The notes: a model not told the origin generated them from the letters alone. A stretch of DNA of 64,000 nt from Panulirus ornatus (GCF_036320965.1 NC_092276.1:4705782-4769781), one strand, 5' to 3'. Positions 1-12,995 are shown, counted from the first letter of the stretch. Made by a program: numbers and translations.

Positions 1-1760
1 AACTTGATCTTGCAATTTTGCCAGTTGACTATAATCAACATAATTATAGCGTAAGATTTAAAAATGTCTTAAGGACTTCACCAAACCTCACATTCTATCA
101 TTTACTCTCGCCAGTTCAGAACCAATTAAATCACGTTGTCATGTCACTAACATCGTCTTTTCACATATTTTTTTTCACTGTTTGTGCTTTTTATAGGAAC
201 CACATTAAGATATAAGTTTCCCTTTTAATATGGAGCACTTCTGTACTTCATAAAGTGTAAAGTATCTTATACTTTAATCATAGTGATGAAGACACTTGGA
301 GTTGTGTTTTTGATTGATGGATATTTCGTGTCTGATTCAGAAGCAAATAGAAATGAAAAAAATATTCAGAATGATTAGGCTTCATGGCCCTATTGATATA
401 TGTTCCTTCTCTCGTAAAAGAGAAATACGAAGCCTTTCGATCCACATTCTTTTTCATATGAAGATAGTTCAAACATACCGTAAGTTGTGTTGTTTGATTT
501 TGTATAGTGAGTGTCTAGGGCAGTTTTGTCTTCCTTCACAATAGGTGAATACCATGTACAGGTAATATTTCCATATTGCTATACTGATTACAAAGGTTTC
601 GTTCATTATCATGAGTTATGATGAGTATGGCTGAAGGTAGATGTTCGTTACGGTCGATCACAGAGGGTCTGGGGTGAACAACTTCAGTTCAAAGTGTTTC
701 TGTCCAAAGTTTGACCTTCAGGACAATCACAATGTATAACGCATTTGAATTGCAAATGTTTTTCAAGTATTGGTAGTATTTTAAGGTTTCTCAAGTATTA
801 TTAGTAGTGCCTTAAGGTCAGCCTTCGAGGATAACATACCTTTATGACACTCTACATTCTTAAGTCGATATTCTCTCACTAAAGACATACAAGACACATT
901 GTTAGTCTGGAGATTGTGTTTGGCCACGAATTTGTTTGCGTATGTTTGAAGATTTCACATTTATCCACTAACCATCTTTTTAGTCCTTTGAGACATGTTT
1001 ATGAAAATTGGTACGCTTACTGTCTGGGTCTTCCCCCTCCTTGTGATACAGGGTGGGATTAAAAACTTACACCGTTAGCATTATTTAAACAGGGAACTTG
1101 TAGTGGTGTTGGGAGTGTGCAATGGATACATGGAAAAAAGCTAAGCCAATAGGAGGTATAGATAACAACGGAGCAGGTCTTAGGAAGTCTGATTACTAGA
1201 AGAGACTTTGAACTTGTCTGTAAGCAGGACAGTAAGCCTCATGAATGGAAGGTTATAGAGACTCGATCACCATATGAACGCTGTGGCTTCCTTATGTAAA
1301 CACAATACACAAGCAAGGGTAAGCCTTAGGAAGACAGCCATTAGTAACTTAAGATCGATCACTATAAGATATTATACGTTTTCCCAGGTATGCACAGCGA
1401 GGAAGACAGCCGTCCGAGTCGTGAGGGAGGAATGATTAAATGAAATTATTTACAGCAAGTAACAAAATCTTTAGAGACGAAAAGGTCGAAAAGTTCGTTT
1501 CGTGCCGTCTTCGGGCCGCGTGACACACTCGACATTTTCTCCTTGCATTCTTTATTGGTGAGACCGTTCGATAATTTGTGGGAGCTCTAGTGACTTTAGT
1601 ATTCTCACATCAAGCGAAAAGCGAAGAGGAAGAGGGATTAAAGAGAGGATAAAGATAAAACGTAATGAAGTAAGATGAAATGAGATAAAAAAGAAAGGTT
1701 GATGAAATAAAGGAATGTCAAGTGAAAGGGTTTATACATCAACATAAAAAGATCATGATT
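1..1760. other. No gene recognised
   Basis: Mixed-composition sequence without a long open frame, recognisable protein or obvious repeat. The longest open frames are under 80 codons, lack splice context I could support, and resemble no family I know. It could be intergenic DNA or part of a long intron. Confidence 0.5.
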
Positions 1761-1985
1761 GAGTGGAGGGAGATTGGTGTGCTAATCAACTCTCCTGTAA
1801 TGGACCTGAACACCTTAATCCATATTTGAGGGGAGGGGATTAGGGTGATGATCTACTCTCCTTTACGGACCCAACACCTTAATAACATTAGAGCAGTGGG
1901 GATCAGGGAACTAATCAACTCTCCCTAAATAGATTTCACTGAATTGATCCACGTTTGAGTGGACTGGGATGCTAGTCAGATCCTG
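1761..1985. repeat. 66-bp degenerate tandem repeat, about 3.4 copies
   Basis: Four successive units begin with GAGTGGAGGG-like sequence at about 1761, 1828, 1891 and 1957, giving a period of 63-67 bp. Each unit carries a CTAATCAACTCTCC-like block and an AACACCTTAAT-like block. The units differ by substitutions and small indels, so the array is old. No coding meaning is apparent. Confidence 0.7.
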
Positions 1986-2352
1986 AAGAAAATATAAAGA
2001 CTTCAGCGGCCTTACCCGTATATATACATCCTTGGGACATGAACAGTCGGTTAAATAGTTCTATACATGATAATGATAGCAACATGAAGAGAACAAGATA
2101 GGAAAAGATTAGAGGGGAAAAACGATTTTGATCAAAAATGGCCACAGGTCTGTTGAACCGGACATATGTGTTGACTATTCCATTAGTTCATGTCACCCCT
2201 GGACTAATCCTGAGTGGCTAGACTCGATCGGAATTTCCGTTCAGGATTTCTTTATCCGGATAAGATACGATGGAACAATTAAAAAGAGAAACCTATGGTG
2301 AAAGGTCACTAATGGTCTCCTGGTGCAGGGTGGAGCTGAATTATGTATTCTC

Positions 2353-2355
<3 letters not shown>

Positions 2356-2419
<64 letters not shown>
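2356..2419. repeat. (GA)n microsatellite
   Basis: About 32 nearly pure GA units. Open frames running through it encode only alternating Arg-Glu or Ser-Leu and are artefacts. Confidence 0.97.
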
Positions 2420-2422
<3 letters not shown>

Positions 2423-5400
2423 AGTGATGAAAATATGAGGAAAAACATGTGGGAAAGAGGAAGTCGTCAGTGGGAAATGCACAGCCACATCATCTTCGAT
2501 TACATCTTCCTTCCTGATGGTCATCTGGTGTTTAATATGTTGAGCAGAACTAACATTCTACTGATCACTAAACTGGTGGATAATCAGTTCGGTACAAACA
2601 GTGCTTTGGGGAGCAAAGCAAATTCGCTTCCTGTTTTATTGTAGCCAACGTCGTAAGGACAAAAGTACGGCCCCAGTCGTGGCTATATCGATTGAAGGGT
2701 GGAATAATGAGTATCACGAATGAAGAAAAAACAAAATAGGGATTAATTTGAAGTAGAGGGAAAGACGACAGAAGAAGAAGATTCCGTAGCCTCACCTTAC
2801 GTTGGGTAACACATTATTTCATAGTTTACGAAAGTAGCAACAGCTTCATTTAACTGGTAGCAAAACTTTCAACCAAGATTCTTTACCTAATGTTACGAGT
2901 GTTGTTTTTGGGTGGGCGATTATCTGCAACGGTAGAGATGATCCTGATCAGAACCGCAAGTACTCGGTAAATACCAGGCTTAAATTCTGCATCGGATGGT
3001 CTCGAAGAGGGAAGACCAGTGATGATATGAACGAGGTTAAAGTCGAACTAGTTTATCTTCCTCCTTGTTAGAGAGAAGATAGTCTGCCAAGCTGTGAAGA
3101 TAAGGTATCATCAGACTTCCGTCGTGAGGAAAGATATTGCTCTGAGTCCTTGTTTCATATCGTGGCCAGAGATTCTCCAGAAACCATTTGCCCAACTTGA
3201 TAAGCAGATATTACAAAGGTATTTTTATCTACGCTGCATTAGTAAGTCAAAGGAAGACAATCAGTGGATGCAGAGTGTCAGTTTGTGTAGTGGAATTCTT
3301 CACTAACTGTAGAACCCATGTGTAATATGAGACACAGCAAAGTATGGACCAAGGTAGTATGGATGAATTATACATATTAGAGAATAATGCTTTTTACTGG
3401 ACATTTGGCGAAGAAAAACGAGTGTAGATGCGTTCATACCTACCGATGAAAGAATTAAAAGAAAGAAAAGAGATGAATAAGGAAAGACTAAAAGCAGATT
3501 GAACGAACGCTTTTGTGTAATGTACAAGCTTTAGCACTGTTATATTGGGCAGTGCCATGCCATGCAGTGTCATGCGTTGAGGGGATAACTCACACGAGAA
3601 ATTATTACTCATCGGAATATATGAAAACACTGGAAGCATTGGGAGAACTCACAGGTGTTTTAATGTCCGACGCAGATACGGCGACCTGCACTTTCTCACT
3701 TGAATGTTCCTGGTCAAAGGTTCATACAGGTGGGAGACGAGAGGTCTTATTCTCCCACCACCAGTAAGTATACAGAATTTATGCTGTTCTCTCACCACAA
3801 CTCAGACTTTGACTTATGCTTCACAAAAGTTACAAGTCGACTGTAAATGTCGCTTGTGAGCGTAGGTCCAGAAGTGATGGATTGACCAGTTCACACGTAC
3901 CATAAAGAGTATGACGTATGCGTCTTCCTAATTGACCTAACACAAACCAAGACCAGAGTTGACCTTAAGATGGCAGCACTGTAGCGCGGACGTGAGCGAA
4001 TAGATAGATGATCTCCTTGTGTTCTGTGTTATCATCTTGAACGTTTCGTTTACAAGAACGTGGATCGTCGTCGGCCCGTCACAAAACAAAGGACCTTTGC
4101 CTGGCGGAGTGTAGGCGAATTTGACAACAACAACAACAACGGCTGCCGTTTGAAGAGAAACTATTTACATACTTATGTTTGTACGTGCGTGTGTTCCTCC
4201 GTTCATCCGTATCCGAACGAGTACTTTCTTGTGTGGCTATGACTAGCGACAACAAACCGTACAAAATTCACCGAGAATGAAGATGACGTAAAGGTGATTT
4301 AATGAAGGTGCTCATGATAATGAGAGGCTTCGAGAATCCTTGATATGAACAGAAATTTAAGGAGACATCACCCTAATTAGACATAGGTGAGTGTTTTACT
4401 TTGAAATACATTTCCTTCAACATGAGTGTTACTACAGACGATAAGTTGCCAGTAAGGTTAAGATTAACATCATAAGAGTGCTAAAAACTACACGGGTCAA
4501 ATACGTCAAGTCCAAGACTGACATTATTTGCGCCTCCTTACTTGACTATTTATCTGTATTTCTCCTCAAGTTACCAACTTCCTTTGTCACTCCTACCACA
4601 CTGACCTCTACGTTTCTGCCACCACAAGTTTTGCCTTGATAAAACCCCGTGGTCCGTTGTTGAATGCGATCCGTTGTACTCCTTCGTCATTAAACTGACA
4701 ATTGTTAAGGAAAGACTGAGGAGGCGTGTTTTAGATATCACTAACGCTCACCAGCAAGCACCAAGAAGCAGCACTCATTACCACACTCATAGCTTTTACA
4801 TGGCAGACTCTTTTAAACTCTTCTGCACATCAGAACTAAAAGCTGTTTTGCTAATTAGGAAGCTGATTAGATATTTCGTTAGTTAATTAGGTACTCTGGT
4901 AATCGGATGGCTAATTAGTTATTTCATATAATCAGAGAGGTAATTAGGAGTTTTGTTATCAGAGGGCTTCTCATTTGTGCTAGTTAGGATTTTTGATGGA
5001 GGGTAATCGGGACTTGACACTTTGTTCGATCATATGTTTTCTTTATTCTATATCGTACTAATAATTCCAGCTCATGTAATGTCTCAGTCATGATTTTAGA
5101 CTATGTCCTTCCCTGTCACACTGGGTTCATTGGCCAGTTCGTCCCGTCGGTATCACTGTAGTGTTGAAGACTCCTGTTTTTGGCCCCCGCCACCCAAACT
5201 TCCAGAGTCCGACACAGCAGCTGTTTCAGCCCCGAATAATTTTCCTTCACCCTACTGGAACTTTCCAGAATGTTCGAGATGTTCCAGGCCCGCCTCCTGT
5301 CTCTCCCTTGAAGTAATATGTTCCCGAAACTTTGTGATTGTATTACTGATCGCTGCCGGATTCGGAATACTTTATATATGCAAAGTTCATTTTCAAAAAG

Positions 5401-5956
5401 TTATGAGGAATAGCGACTTTAGTTTCGGCTTTTTATGTGTATATGAATAATTACTGGATAGGAAAGGGTGCAATTGTATTCCATTCAGTTCTTTTTCTTC
5501 CTAGTCCATATATTTGCATGAATTTAGGTTTCTGATAACACTACCATTAACCTTCCTGTCTCAGGGCTCTTGCAACGCTCAGGAAGGCGGCCACGTCCAC
5601 TGCGCGAAACTATAGCTCAAGAAGCGTAACGAAGTTGTTAGTGCAGGACAGTTAAGGAGAAAGTGTTCAGAATTGTGACACGAAACGTCTTGTGATATGC
5701 TGAACTGGTCTTTATAATGTGTGTGGTGTCCACAACGCTCATAAGAAAACGTTGTGATGTACATATGGGTTGGTGTGAGTTGGCTGCCCTGTTCTGGACG
5801 CGAGCCCGGGCCTATGGGAATTATGAATAAAGTGAATAGATAAATGAATAGATAGATGAATAAAGGTTGAGTAGCGTTAGGCAGCCATTCAGCGGAAAAT
5901 ACACAGATGAGGTATTACAAATATCACAGAATTGGGAGGTCATGATTGTTACTAGC
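2420..5956. other. No gene recognised
   Basis: Unique-looking sequence of about 3.5 kb. The largest open frame (5103-5450, plus, 115 codons) has a central hydrophobic stretch near residues 76-92 but resembles no family I know. Its start has no supporting context. A short (AAC)n run lies near 4124-4140. I see no convincing exon, RNA gene or transposon. Confidence 0.5.
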
Positions 5957-5968
5957 TGTGTGTGTCTG

Positions 5969-6024
<56 letters not shown>
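5957..6024. repeat. (GT)n microsatellite
   Basis: GT repeat with a few interruptions (C substitutions) in its first 20 bp, then pure. Confidence 0.97.
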
Positions 6025-6026
<2 letters not shown>

Positions 6027-6589
6027 GTCAAACTACATTACTAAAACGCTTTCTAGTAAAAGTATTTTTATTGTTTCAAATTAATCTTTCTGGAATTCAT
6101 TTATCATCACAGAAAGGAATTATATTTACACACTCCGGAATCATTTAGTCTCATTGGTTGTATTCATGATTCTGAAAACGATGAATGTCATGCTGTTTAT
6201 TAAATGCGTCCCAAAACGGAGCTTTTAACCTGTCAAGGATGATTTGTGGAAAGAGAGGCAATTATTTATTAAGTTCCATTTTCTATGTATCGCTCTCCTA
6301 GCGTATTGGGTGTATATGCTGATGATACGTCCTATGTACTTTATGATGTCATATGAAAGTAATGTGTAAGATATTTCAACATTCTGTTGCTTTTGTAAAA
6401 AATAACTTTTTTCATTTCATGATTTTGCAACAGGATAATCGTAAGAATATTGTGGTTTGCTTTTCTTTTGATTCAAGTTGAAGAATAAAACGTTTTACTG
6501 AATTGTAAAATATGGTTGACATCTTGTATCAACGGGTGTTCCTGACCACAGATGATGCGTGGCGGTTTTGTGAATGACTGGTACCGTAT

Positions 6590-7130
6590 AAACCCAAGGG
6601 AAACGCTGTATATCCGTGGGGACACCGTTAATTAGTGGGATACTGTAAATTCGTGGACAATCTGTAAGTCTGAAAGAAGACTGTGAATGTAACCAGAGAG
6701 ACCTTGTACTCCTGTAGGGGAAGTATGAGTTAGAGAGGACACTGTAGAATTGTAAGACAATTGTAAAACTGTAAATCTATGGATAAACTTTACAACAGAT
6801 GCTGTATTGTAAATTTGTGTGGCCACTGTAAGTCCAAGGAAGCAATGTAAGTCAGTGCTGGCCATTGTAAATAGAAATCACAGTAAATCCGTGGGACATT
6901 GTGAATCATTGGGGCCACTGTAAATCACTGAAGACACCATACATCCATGGGAACGCTGTAAATCAGTCGGTACAGTGTAAATCAATGAGGACACTGTACA
7001 TTGATGGGAACACTGCAAATCACAGTGGCCACAAAACCACTGTGGACACTGTAAATCTGTAGGGGAACATAAACTTCTTAAGAACACTCTGTACCCGTGA
7101 GGACATTGTAAATCTTGTGGAGTTCCCGGA
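6590..7130. repeat. Degenerate minisatellite built on ACACTGTAAATC
   Basis: The phrase ACTGTAAATC, or a close variant, recurs roughly every 20-35 bp, with spacers such as CAGTGGGGAC. Unit length drifts, so this is an old array broken by indels. Minus-strand frames across it show a repeating Thr-Asp-Leu-Gln-Cys-like phrase that simply reflects the repeat. Confidence 0.7.
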
Positions 7131-7376
7131 GGGACCTCTCTTAAGTCCCGCAGGAGTTAGTTATAAGAAAGGAAACTTACTCAACTTACTCGTTATACCT
7201 AAGAGTCGGCTGGTTAGGCGGACGCTGTCAAAATGTTAAGTACATAGGGTAAAGACTGCCAGAGTAAATGTTGGCAGACTTGTAAGTGTTGGCTGGGTGT
7301 AAATGTTGGATGAGGGCGTAAATGGTGAAGGGATGTATGCTGGCAGAGTTAGGCTTGGTAAACAGTTAGGTCGGTG

Positions 7377-7378
<2 letters not shown>

Positions 7379-7455
<77 letters not shown>
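7379..7455. repeat. (GA)n microsatellite
   Basis: Pure GA run of about 38 units. Confidence 0.97.
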
Positions 7456-7457
<2 letters not shown>

Positions 7458-9778
7458 TTCTAGGTAGTAACAATGTTAAGTAGGAAACACCAGAGGACCA
7501 GGCACTGGGTACAAGGTGTTGATGCTGTAAGAACCAGGTAATTAAGAGATCAGTCCGGTACATAAAGATGAGCAGCCGCGAACCAGTATACCTGATAACA
7601 TCTCTCCACTTTTATGAGGCTCAGGTAAAACATGTAGACTTACTCTCCAAGATGTTGGGTCCTGGTAGGAGGAGGTATACGGTAAACCAGACGTATACTG
7701 TGACAAGCGAAGATGAGAAGAAATGTGGCTTGTTTCCGTGTATAGTTTTGTCATGAGGTTCGCCTGGTCTGTGGCCGATATGGGATGTTATGACGTTATG
7801 CACTGTATGTATATCATGAGGTAGAGATGCATACAGCCACCCTGGAAATATTTTTTACATCCGAAAGACGAGTAAGAAGCCCAGCAAGAGAACGTCAAAA
7901 CAATCTCTTTTTGGATTATGTACCAGGATATGTAGCCCGTTTTCGTAGAAAGAACCTTTGTTGTAGAATGGTAAAATAGTGTTGAGCACTACAGTAATAG
8001 TCCATAAGATATTCAGGTGCCACTGAAGGTGAGGCTTGCTATTACCACACATCGCAGGGAACAAATGAGACGGTTTTGAACGCAGATGACAGCAGGTGTT
8101 TTGTGGAAACGAACTCGGCGAGGCACAGGTCGAAAAGTACTCAAGGGAATTGTTCAAGTGATGGGTGGTAAGTAAGAGGGACGGAGACAATACACACATT
8201 ACCAATGTTCCCCCTCGCTCATTCCCAGAGACATCACGAGCCTGGAACGAGGCAGGCAGACAGGCAGGAGAATCCTGGGGGAAAATGAAGGTGCTGGTAA
8301 TACAGGTGAGATTATGATGACATGTCCAGAGAGAGAGAGAGAGAGAGGGAGGAAGGAACGGCGTGAGGTGAGGGTCACATGGGAGAGGGGGAGCAGAAGA
8401 CTTGAGGTCGACGGACCACGAACAACAGAAAGCAGAGGATGTGGAGGGAGGAGAGGGGAGATCGGGAGGACAACAAAGCCCTGAGTCTATAGGGAACTGA
8501 GGGGAAGACAAAGGGAGGAGTGTTGATAAGAGGGGAGAGGTAGAGGGAGGGAGGGAAGGAAGGGAGGAATAGGAGGAGGAGGGGAAAGATGGATGGTATA
8601 ACGCGGTGTGGAGGTAGAAAGACGAATGGCTGGGGAATGGAAATGTGATGGAGGAGGGTGAGGATGAGAGGCCTGCCCTCGATGGATCCAGCCAAGGAGA
8701 GGAATTACTCGTAAGTAGAAGTTTATACAGAGAAGCGCTGAGGTGGGGTAGAGGGTACCAGTGAATCATGCATTACGATGATTGCCAAGATAAAGATAAC
8801 CCTCAAGATCTCCCAGTGAACAACAGCACACATACCCGATCACATTAAATGATCACGAATGACATTGAAGATTTTCAACAAATACGAGGATAGTTCAAGT
8901 GAAGAAAAGAGATGATTAATGTGATAAAAAGATGAAAGAAATAGCTGGCGTGGTTAAAGAGGGGGCTCCTGAAAAGACCCCCCTGGTGAAGGAATGTGAT
9001 GGAGGAAAGTACCATCTTGAGGTCTTGTGTGGACTACTTTATAGTGTAACACACAGACGTGAGAGTCAGGAGATGGGGATATAAGGCGGCCATTTGACCC
9101 ACAGTTCATAGCAAACTGTGTTATTAAGGTGTGTGATGCTGTACTTGACGACACTGCCTACAGATAATGATTTCACTTCTGTTGTCTCGGCTGGCTTCTT
9201 ATTTTGTATTTCTGTCTGTTCGTCTGTTTCTCTACCTTACTGTAGGTCTTGTTATTTTTTTTCCCTCTCTGCTACAAAGCCATATCTCGTGGTAGGTACT
9301 CGTAGTATGGGTAAGTAGGTACACACACACACTCTCTCTCTCCCGCTACATCCTTCTACCTGGCTGGTGCACGTCAGGCATCCTCCCAATACCACGGCTA
9401 TTGTCAACTTCCGCAACACCTTTTGCTTCCCGCTTGGAACCTGAGGCCACCGATGTCATCCTGGAGAAAAAACTATCCAGCACTATAAGGGAAAATACAA
9501 TAGGAAATAACTGATGCCCTTCACCTGAGCTTTTGACTCCCAGAACGTTTCCATTGTCAGTCTTTTTTGGCTTGATGTAAAAGTTGGTTAGATGGGAGGA
9601 AAAGTTGAGGGGGAAAAAATGGGTATAGTGTTAGGGGGACAGAAGAGGACTGGATGATGGTGGTGGACCTGTGAACATGGGAGAAGGTAGCAACAGTAAC
9701 GGAAGGAAATGGAAAGTTGAAATGGTACAGAGAAGAAGTTTGGAGGCTTTATGGAGGTTTGGTGATGCAAGGACTCGG
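7456..9778. other. No gene; purine-rich stretch inside
   Basis: No recognisable gene. Between about 8320 and 8680 the plus strand is strongly purine-biased (GGGAGG and GGAAGG runs plus a short GA tract at 8331-8346). This opens a long minus-strand frame (7855-8769) rich in Ser, Pro and Leu. That composition is explained by the purine bias, and I do not regard it as a gene. Confidence 0.5.
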
Positions 9779-9816
9779 AACACACACACACACACACACA
9801 CATACACACACACATG

Positions 9817-9901
<85 letters not shown>
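9779..9901. repeat. Compound (CA)n-(TA)n microsatellite
   Basis: A CA run (to about 9814) passes through a short TGTATGTA transition into a pure TA run of about 40 units. Confidence 0.97.
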
Positions 9902-9903
<2 letters not shown>

Positions 9904-10505
9904 GTAGTTACAGAAGCCAGAAAAATCACGCTTGTGGGATCAAAACCCATGTTAATGACCACGAGATGAGATTATGTTCGGGATTATAGGGGGCAGGAGA
10001 GATGTCTGAATTATAGGGTGACGGTACGTTATATTGGATGATAGTGCGGATTATAGGAGCAGAAGAGATGTGAGGATGGATAGGCTGGGGTTGGAGGGTA
10101 ATAATACGAAGATAAGAGAAGGAGGGGAAGAACTCTCACTGATACAATCCAAACACGTCCATTATGGAGAGGGAAGGGCAGTCACGTGACCTGAACCATT
10201 ACATCACCGCATCGTCATTAATTACGTCACCGACACGTGTTAAGCAGGAAGTGTTGCCGACGAGTGTGTTTGTATTTCTTGTCGTCGCCTAGTCTATTTG
10301 CGGAAGGTTGCCTAATAAACACATTGGGAATATTTCTCGAACGTTGCTTCCAGCCTCACCGTATGTGTCTGTCATTATTCATATGATTAGATCAACGTCT
10401 TGGCGTGAGGGCTTCTCCTCGAAATTAGTTTTTCTTTTTTTTTTCCACATTCTTCTTGAACTATAACAACCAGCGAATACAATCACCTTGACAGAAATTC
10501 TTGCC
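9902..10505. other. No gene recognised
   Basis: About 600 bp of ordinary sequence with a T-rich patch near 10430-10445. The phrase GGATTATAGG(A/G)GCAG appears twice (near 9981 and 10030), hinting at a small decayed repeat. Confidence 0.45.
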
Positions 10506-10509
10506 TATT

Positions 10510-10815
10510 TCCAGTTTAAAGGTGGAAGAATGATATCTCTTGTTCGATATGTGGAAGAAACTCTTCTTTCATTGGAAAGTTGGTAGAAACTTTCTCTTTT
10601 TTTTTCCATTGGAAAGATGAAAGAAACTCTCTTCCACTGAGAAGGTGAAGGAAACTCTCTTTCACTGGAAAACTGGAAAGAACTCTCCTTCTTCCATCCG
10701 AATGGTAGAGGAAACTTTCTCTTTCTTCCACTGGGAAGGTGGAACAACCTGACTCATTTTCCCTTCTGGAAAGGTGGTAAAACTCCAACTTTCCTCCACT
10801 GGAAAAGGTGCCTTT
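10510..10815. repeat. Degenerate 28-37 bp tandem repeat
   Basis: Units resembling CACTGGAAAGGTG followed by GAAACTCTCTTTC recur about eight times with variable spacing. Minus-strand frames show a loose Phe-Pro-Ser-Trp-Lys repeat that mirrors the DNA period. The units are diverged, so the array is old. Confidence 0.65.
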
Positions 10816-11118
10816 TTATCTGGCAGACGTGATCAAATCTGGAATATGAAGTCAGCAACGATTGGCCACTTTCCTGGAAATTGTGCTCGTATTTTAAGCT
10901 CAGTAATAGACGTAGACGATAGCATTAGGAACACCAGTCTTGCCAGTTCTTTGCCCAGCACCGTAACCAATCCCCGGCCAGAGTACAAAGCCTCGTTCGT
11001 TCCTGTAAGGCCTAAGCCAATCACGATCCTCGTTTGTAACTCTCAACTGGATTGTTTTCATTTGTGGCTGAAGCCATTTGAAATACATATCTACTGTGGT
11101 TTATGAAGTAGATCTGAT

Positions 11119-11152
11119 ATGTTACATCTAATCTATAGATCAGATGTAACAT
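11119..11152. other. Perfect 11-bp inverted repeat
   Basis: ATGTTACATCT at 11119-11129 is exactly mirrored by AGATGTAACAT at 11142-11152, with a 12-nt loop. No flanking target duplication or terminal repeat was recognised, so its origin is unknown. Confidence 0.8.
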
Positions 11153-11432
11153 CTAGAGCTTTTCTCCAGGGATGAAACATTGTATAGTCTGGCTGATAGT
11201 TATTGGGAAATTTTTGGCGATGGTGGTAGGCCTCTCCCGTCGAGAGGGAGTGTGAAGGGCAACACGCCCACCGTCTGGGAAAATATTTAGCGAAGACCTA
11301 TCAATAAAGAGGAAAAAAGGTGAAGAGGGTGGCTGCTTCGACGGGAAATGAGGAGAAAGTAGCACCAAGATGGTGTGAGAAGGGACGAGAAGGGATCCAG
11401 TGACGTGCTATAGGCTCTCAGGATGAGTTAAC

Positions 11433-11600
11433 CCCTCGAGCATGAGGGCACGACCCCTGAGCACGACAGTATGACTTCTGAGCACAACGGTATGACTCTT
11501 GAGATTGACGGTACGACCCTTATGTTCGACGGTACGACTCTTCGGTGTAATGGGCTGGCCTTTGATCCGAGTTACGGATCGAACCGATCGTAACGAACCT
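11433..11600 (+). repeat. 21-bp minisatellite with adjacent hairpin (copy A)
   Basis: About five 21-bp units close to GAGCACGACGGTACGACCC(T/C)T run to about 11545. They are followed by a short spacer and a hairpin: TTTGATCCG at 11561-11569 pairs with CGGATCGAA at 11575-11583, nine pairs including one G-T. The same array-then-hairpin order occurs, inverted, at 48.07-48.27 kb and 55.8-56.15 kb, so this looks like one dispersed repeat family. Confidence 0.7.
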
Positions 11601-12035
11601 TAGGATGATATACCTGTGGCTTAGGAGGCTCCTGATATCACTCTGTGGTCACTGACGACCCAAGAGAGTCGTGCTCTTGGCTCTGGAGGATCACGACCCG
11701 ATTCTGTAGTCCCTCACGACCCAGTAGAGTCTTAACATTTGCTTGGGAAGCATAAAACCTCACTGTACGGTCAGTACATCATGATGGTACTATCTTTCTC
11801 GTCGTTACAATAGTTGTAATCTGTTGCTGTGGTGGATCTTCTTGTTGCTCTTAATACTGAATTCCTTTTTCATCAGAATGTTTTTGTTGTAGTTAAAGTT
11901 TTATATTCATAGTGTTTTTCTTTCTTCTTTGTCTTTTTTTCTTCTTCAGTGTTTACCTTATTCTTTTCATCATTACAGTCATCTTTATCATCGTTATGAT
12001 TGCTCTGTTATTGTTCTTTTTATATCTGACTTTCC

Positions 12036-12038
<3 letters not shown>

Positions 12039-12118
<80 letters not shown>
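12039..12118. repeat. (GA)n microsatellite
   Basis: Pure GA run of about 40 units. Confidence 0.97.
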
Positions 12119-12121
<3 letters not shown>

Positions 12122-12302
12122 TTCCCCCTACCGTTTAACACTAGTTCACGACAGATCATTACATCCATATCTATCACCCTCCCTCGTCTCTTATTTCCAA
12201 TTTTCTTCTTCCCTCGGGCCCCAGTACCCCTCCCTGTGTTCCCACACAGCCCTAGGCCAGCACAAGCTAACCTAGTTAAGGGAGCAGGCATCGACGCGCA
12301 CG

Positions 12303-12303
<1 letters not shown>

Positions 12304-12335
<32 letters not shown>
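12304..12335. repeat. (CA)n microsatellite
   Basis: About 16 CA units, immediately upstream of the decayed reverse transcriptase fragment. Confidence 0.95.
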
Positions 12336-12338
<3 letters not shown>

Positions 12339-12341
12339 TAT

Positions 12342-12705
12342 CTAGAATGCCAGAAAGCATTTGACACCGGCCCACTCAGGAGGTTGGCAAAGAAGCTGGC
12401 TCGCCAGGCAGGAATGAGGGGAGACTCCTTCGATGTATAGAAAATTATGATAGGTCAAGGGAGCAAAGGACAATTGTGGTGTGACACAAGGCCCAACCTT
12501 GGGTCTGTAGATCTTGATCTCTGTAAATGTCTTGCCAGAAGAACTGTATGTGGATGATAGTTGTGATCACAGGGAAAGCAAAGAGAGACGAGGATTGCTT
12601 AATCTTACAAGGGGACCTAGACAAACTCCAGATTTGGTCTCCTGCATGGTCAATGAATTTCATTCCGAGTAAATGTATAGTAATGAAAAGCACTTCAGTG
12701 GCTGT
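12342..12705 (+). pseudogene. Decayed reverse transcriptase fragment, CR1/L2-like non-LTR element
   Basis: Conceptual translation in shifting frames gives two recognisable blocks. The first reads CQKAFDTGPLRRLAKKL (from about 12348), matching the FQKAFDxVPHxRLxxKL block of many CR1/L2-like reverse transcriptases. Part of an LRCIENY...REQRTIVV block follows. The second (about 12590-12690) reads DEDCLILQGDLDKLQIWS and then FIPSKCIVMK, matching the LQxDLDxLxxWSxxWxMxFNxxKCKVM block downstream of the catalytic ADD motif. Frameshifts, stops and loss of the segment between them (including ADD) show a dead, internally deleted copy. The family is inferred from remembered motifs; the exact clade is uncertain. 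Confidence 0.7.
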
Positions 12706-12992
12706 AAAGTGTCACTCCTTTTGCCAAGATAACTGGCTTCTCTTTGTGCCTCTCCCGCGCATGGGCTCTTGGCATTCACTCCACAAACAGACGATCTTTC
12801 CATCTCACTATAGCACTTGACAACACGCAACTCACAGGTATTGTTCTTCATAACCTCAGTTTTTCATGTGGTGAACGCTACGAGCTAGCCCTAGTTTTTG
12901 GCAAAATGTCGTCGTAAGTACTCGTTAGTAAGTAAGTACTTTGTGTATTCTAACCCGACCATATGGCGAGATCTCGTCAGCGGTAATTAGAT

Positions 12993-12995
<3 letters not shown>

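Noticed and set aside
5103..5450. 115-codon plus frame with one hydrophobic segment
   Set aside because: No recognised homology, splice context or repeat support. It may be a chance frame, so it is noted only in the spacer entry.
7855..8769. 304-codon minus-strand frame
   Set aside because: It is Ser/Pro/Leu-rich because the opposite strand is purine-rich and stop codons are rare in pyrimidine-rich frames. No domain or family is recognisable.
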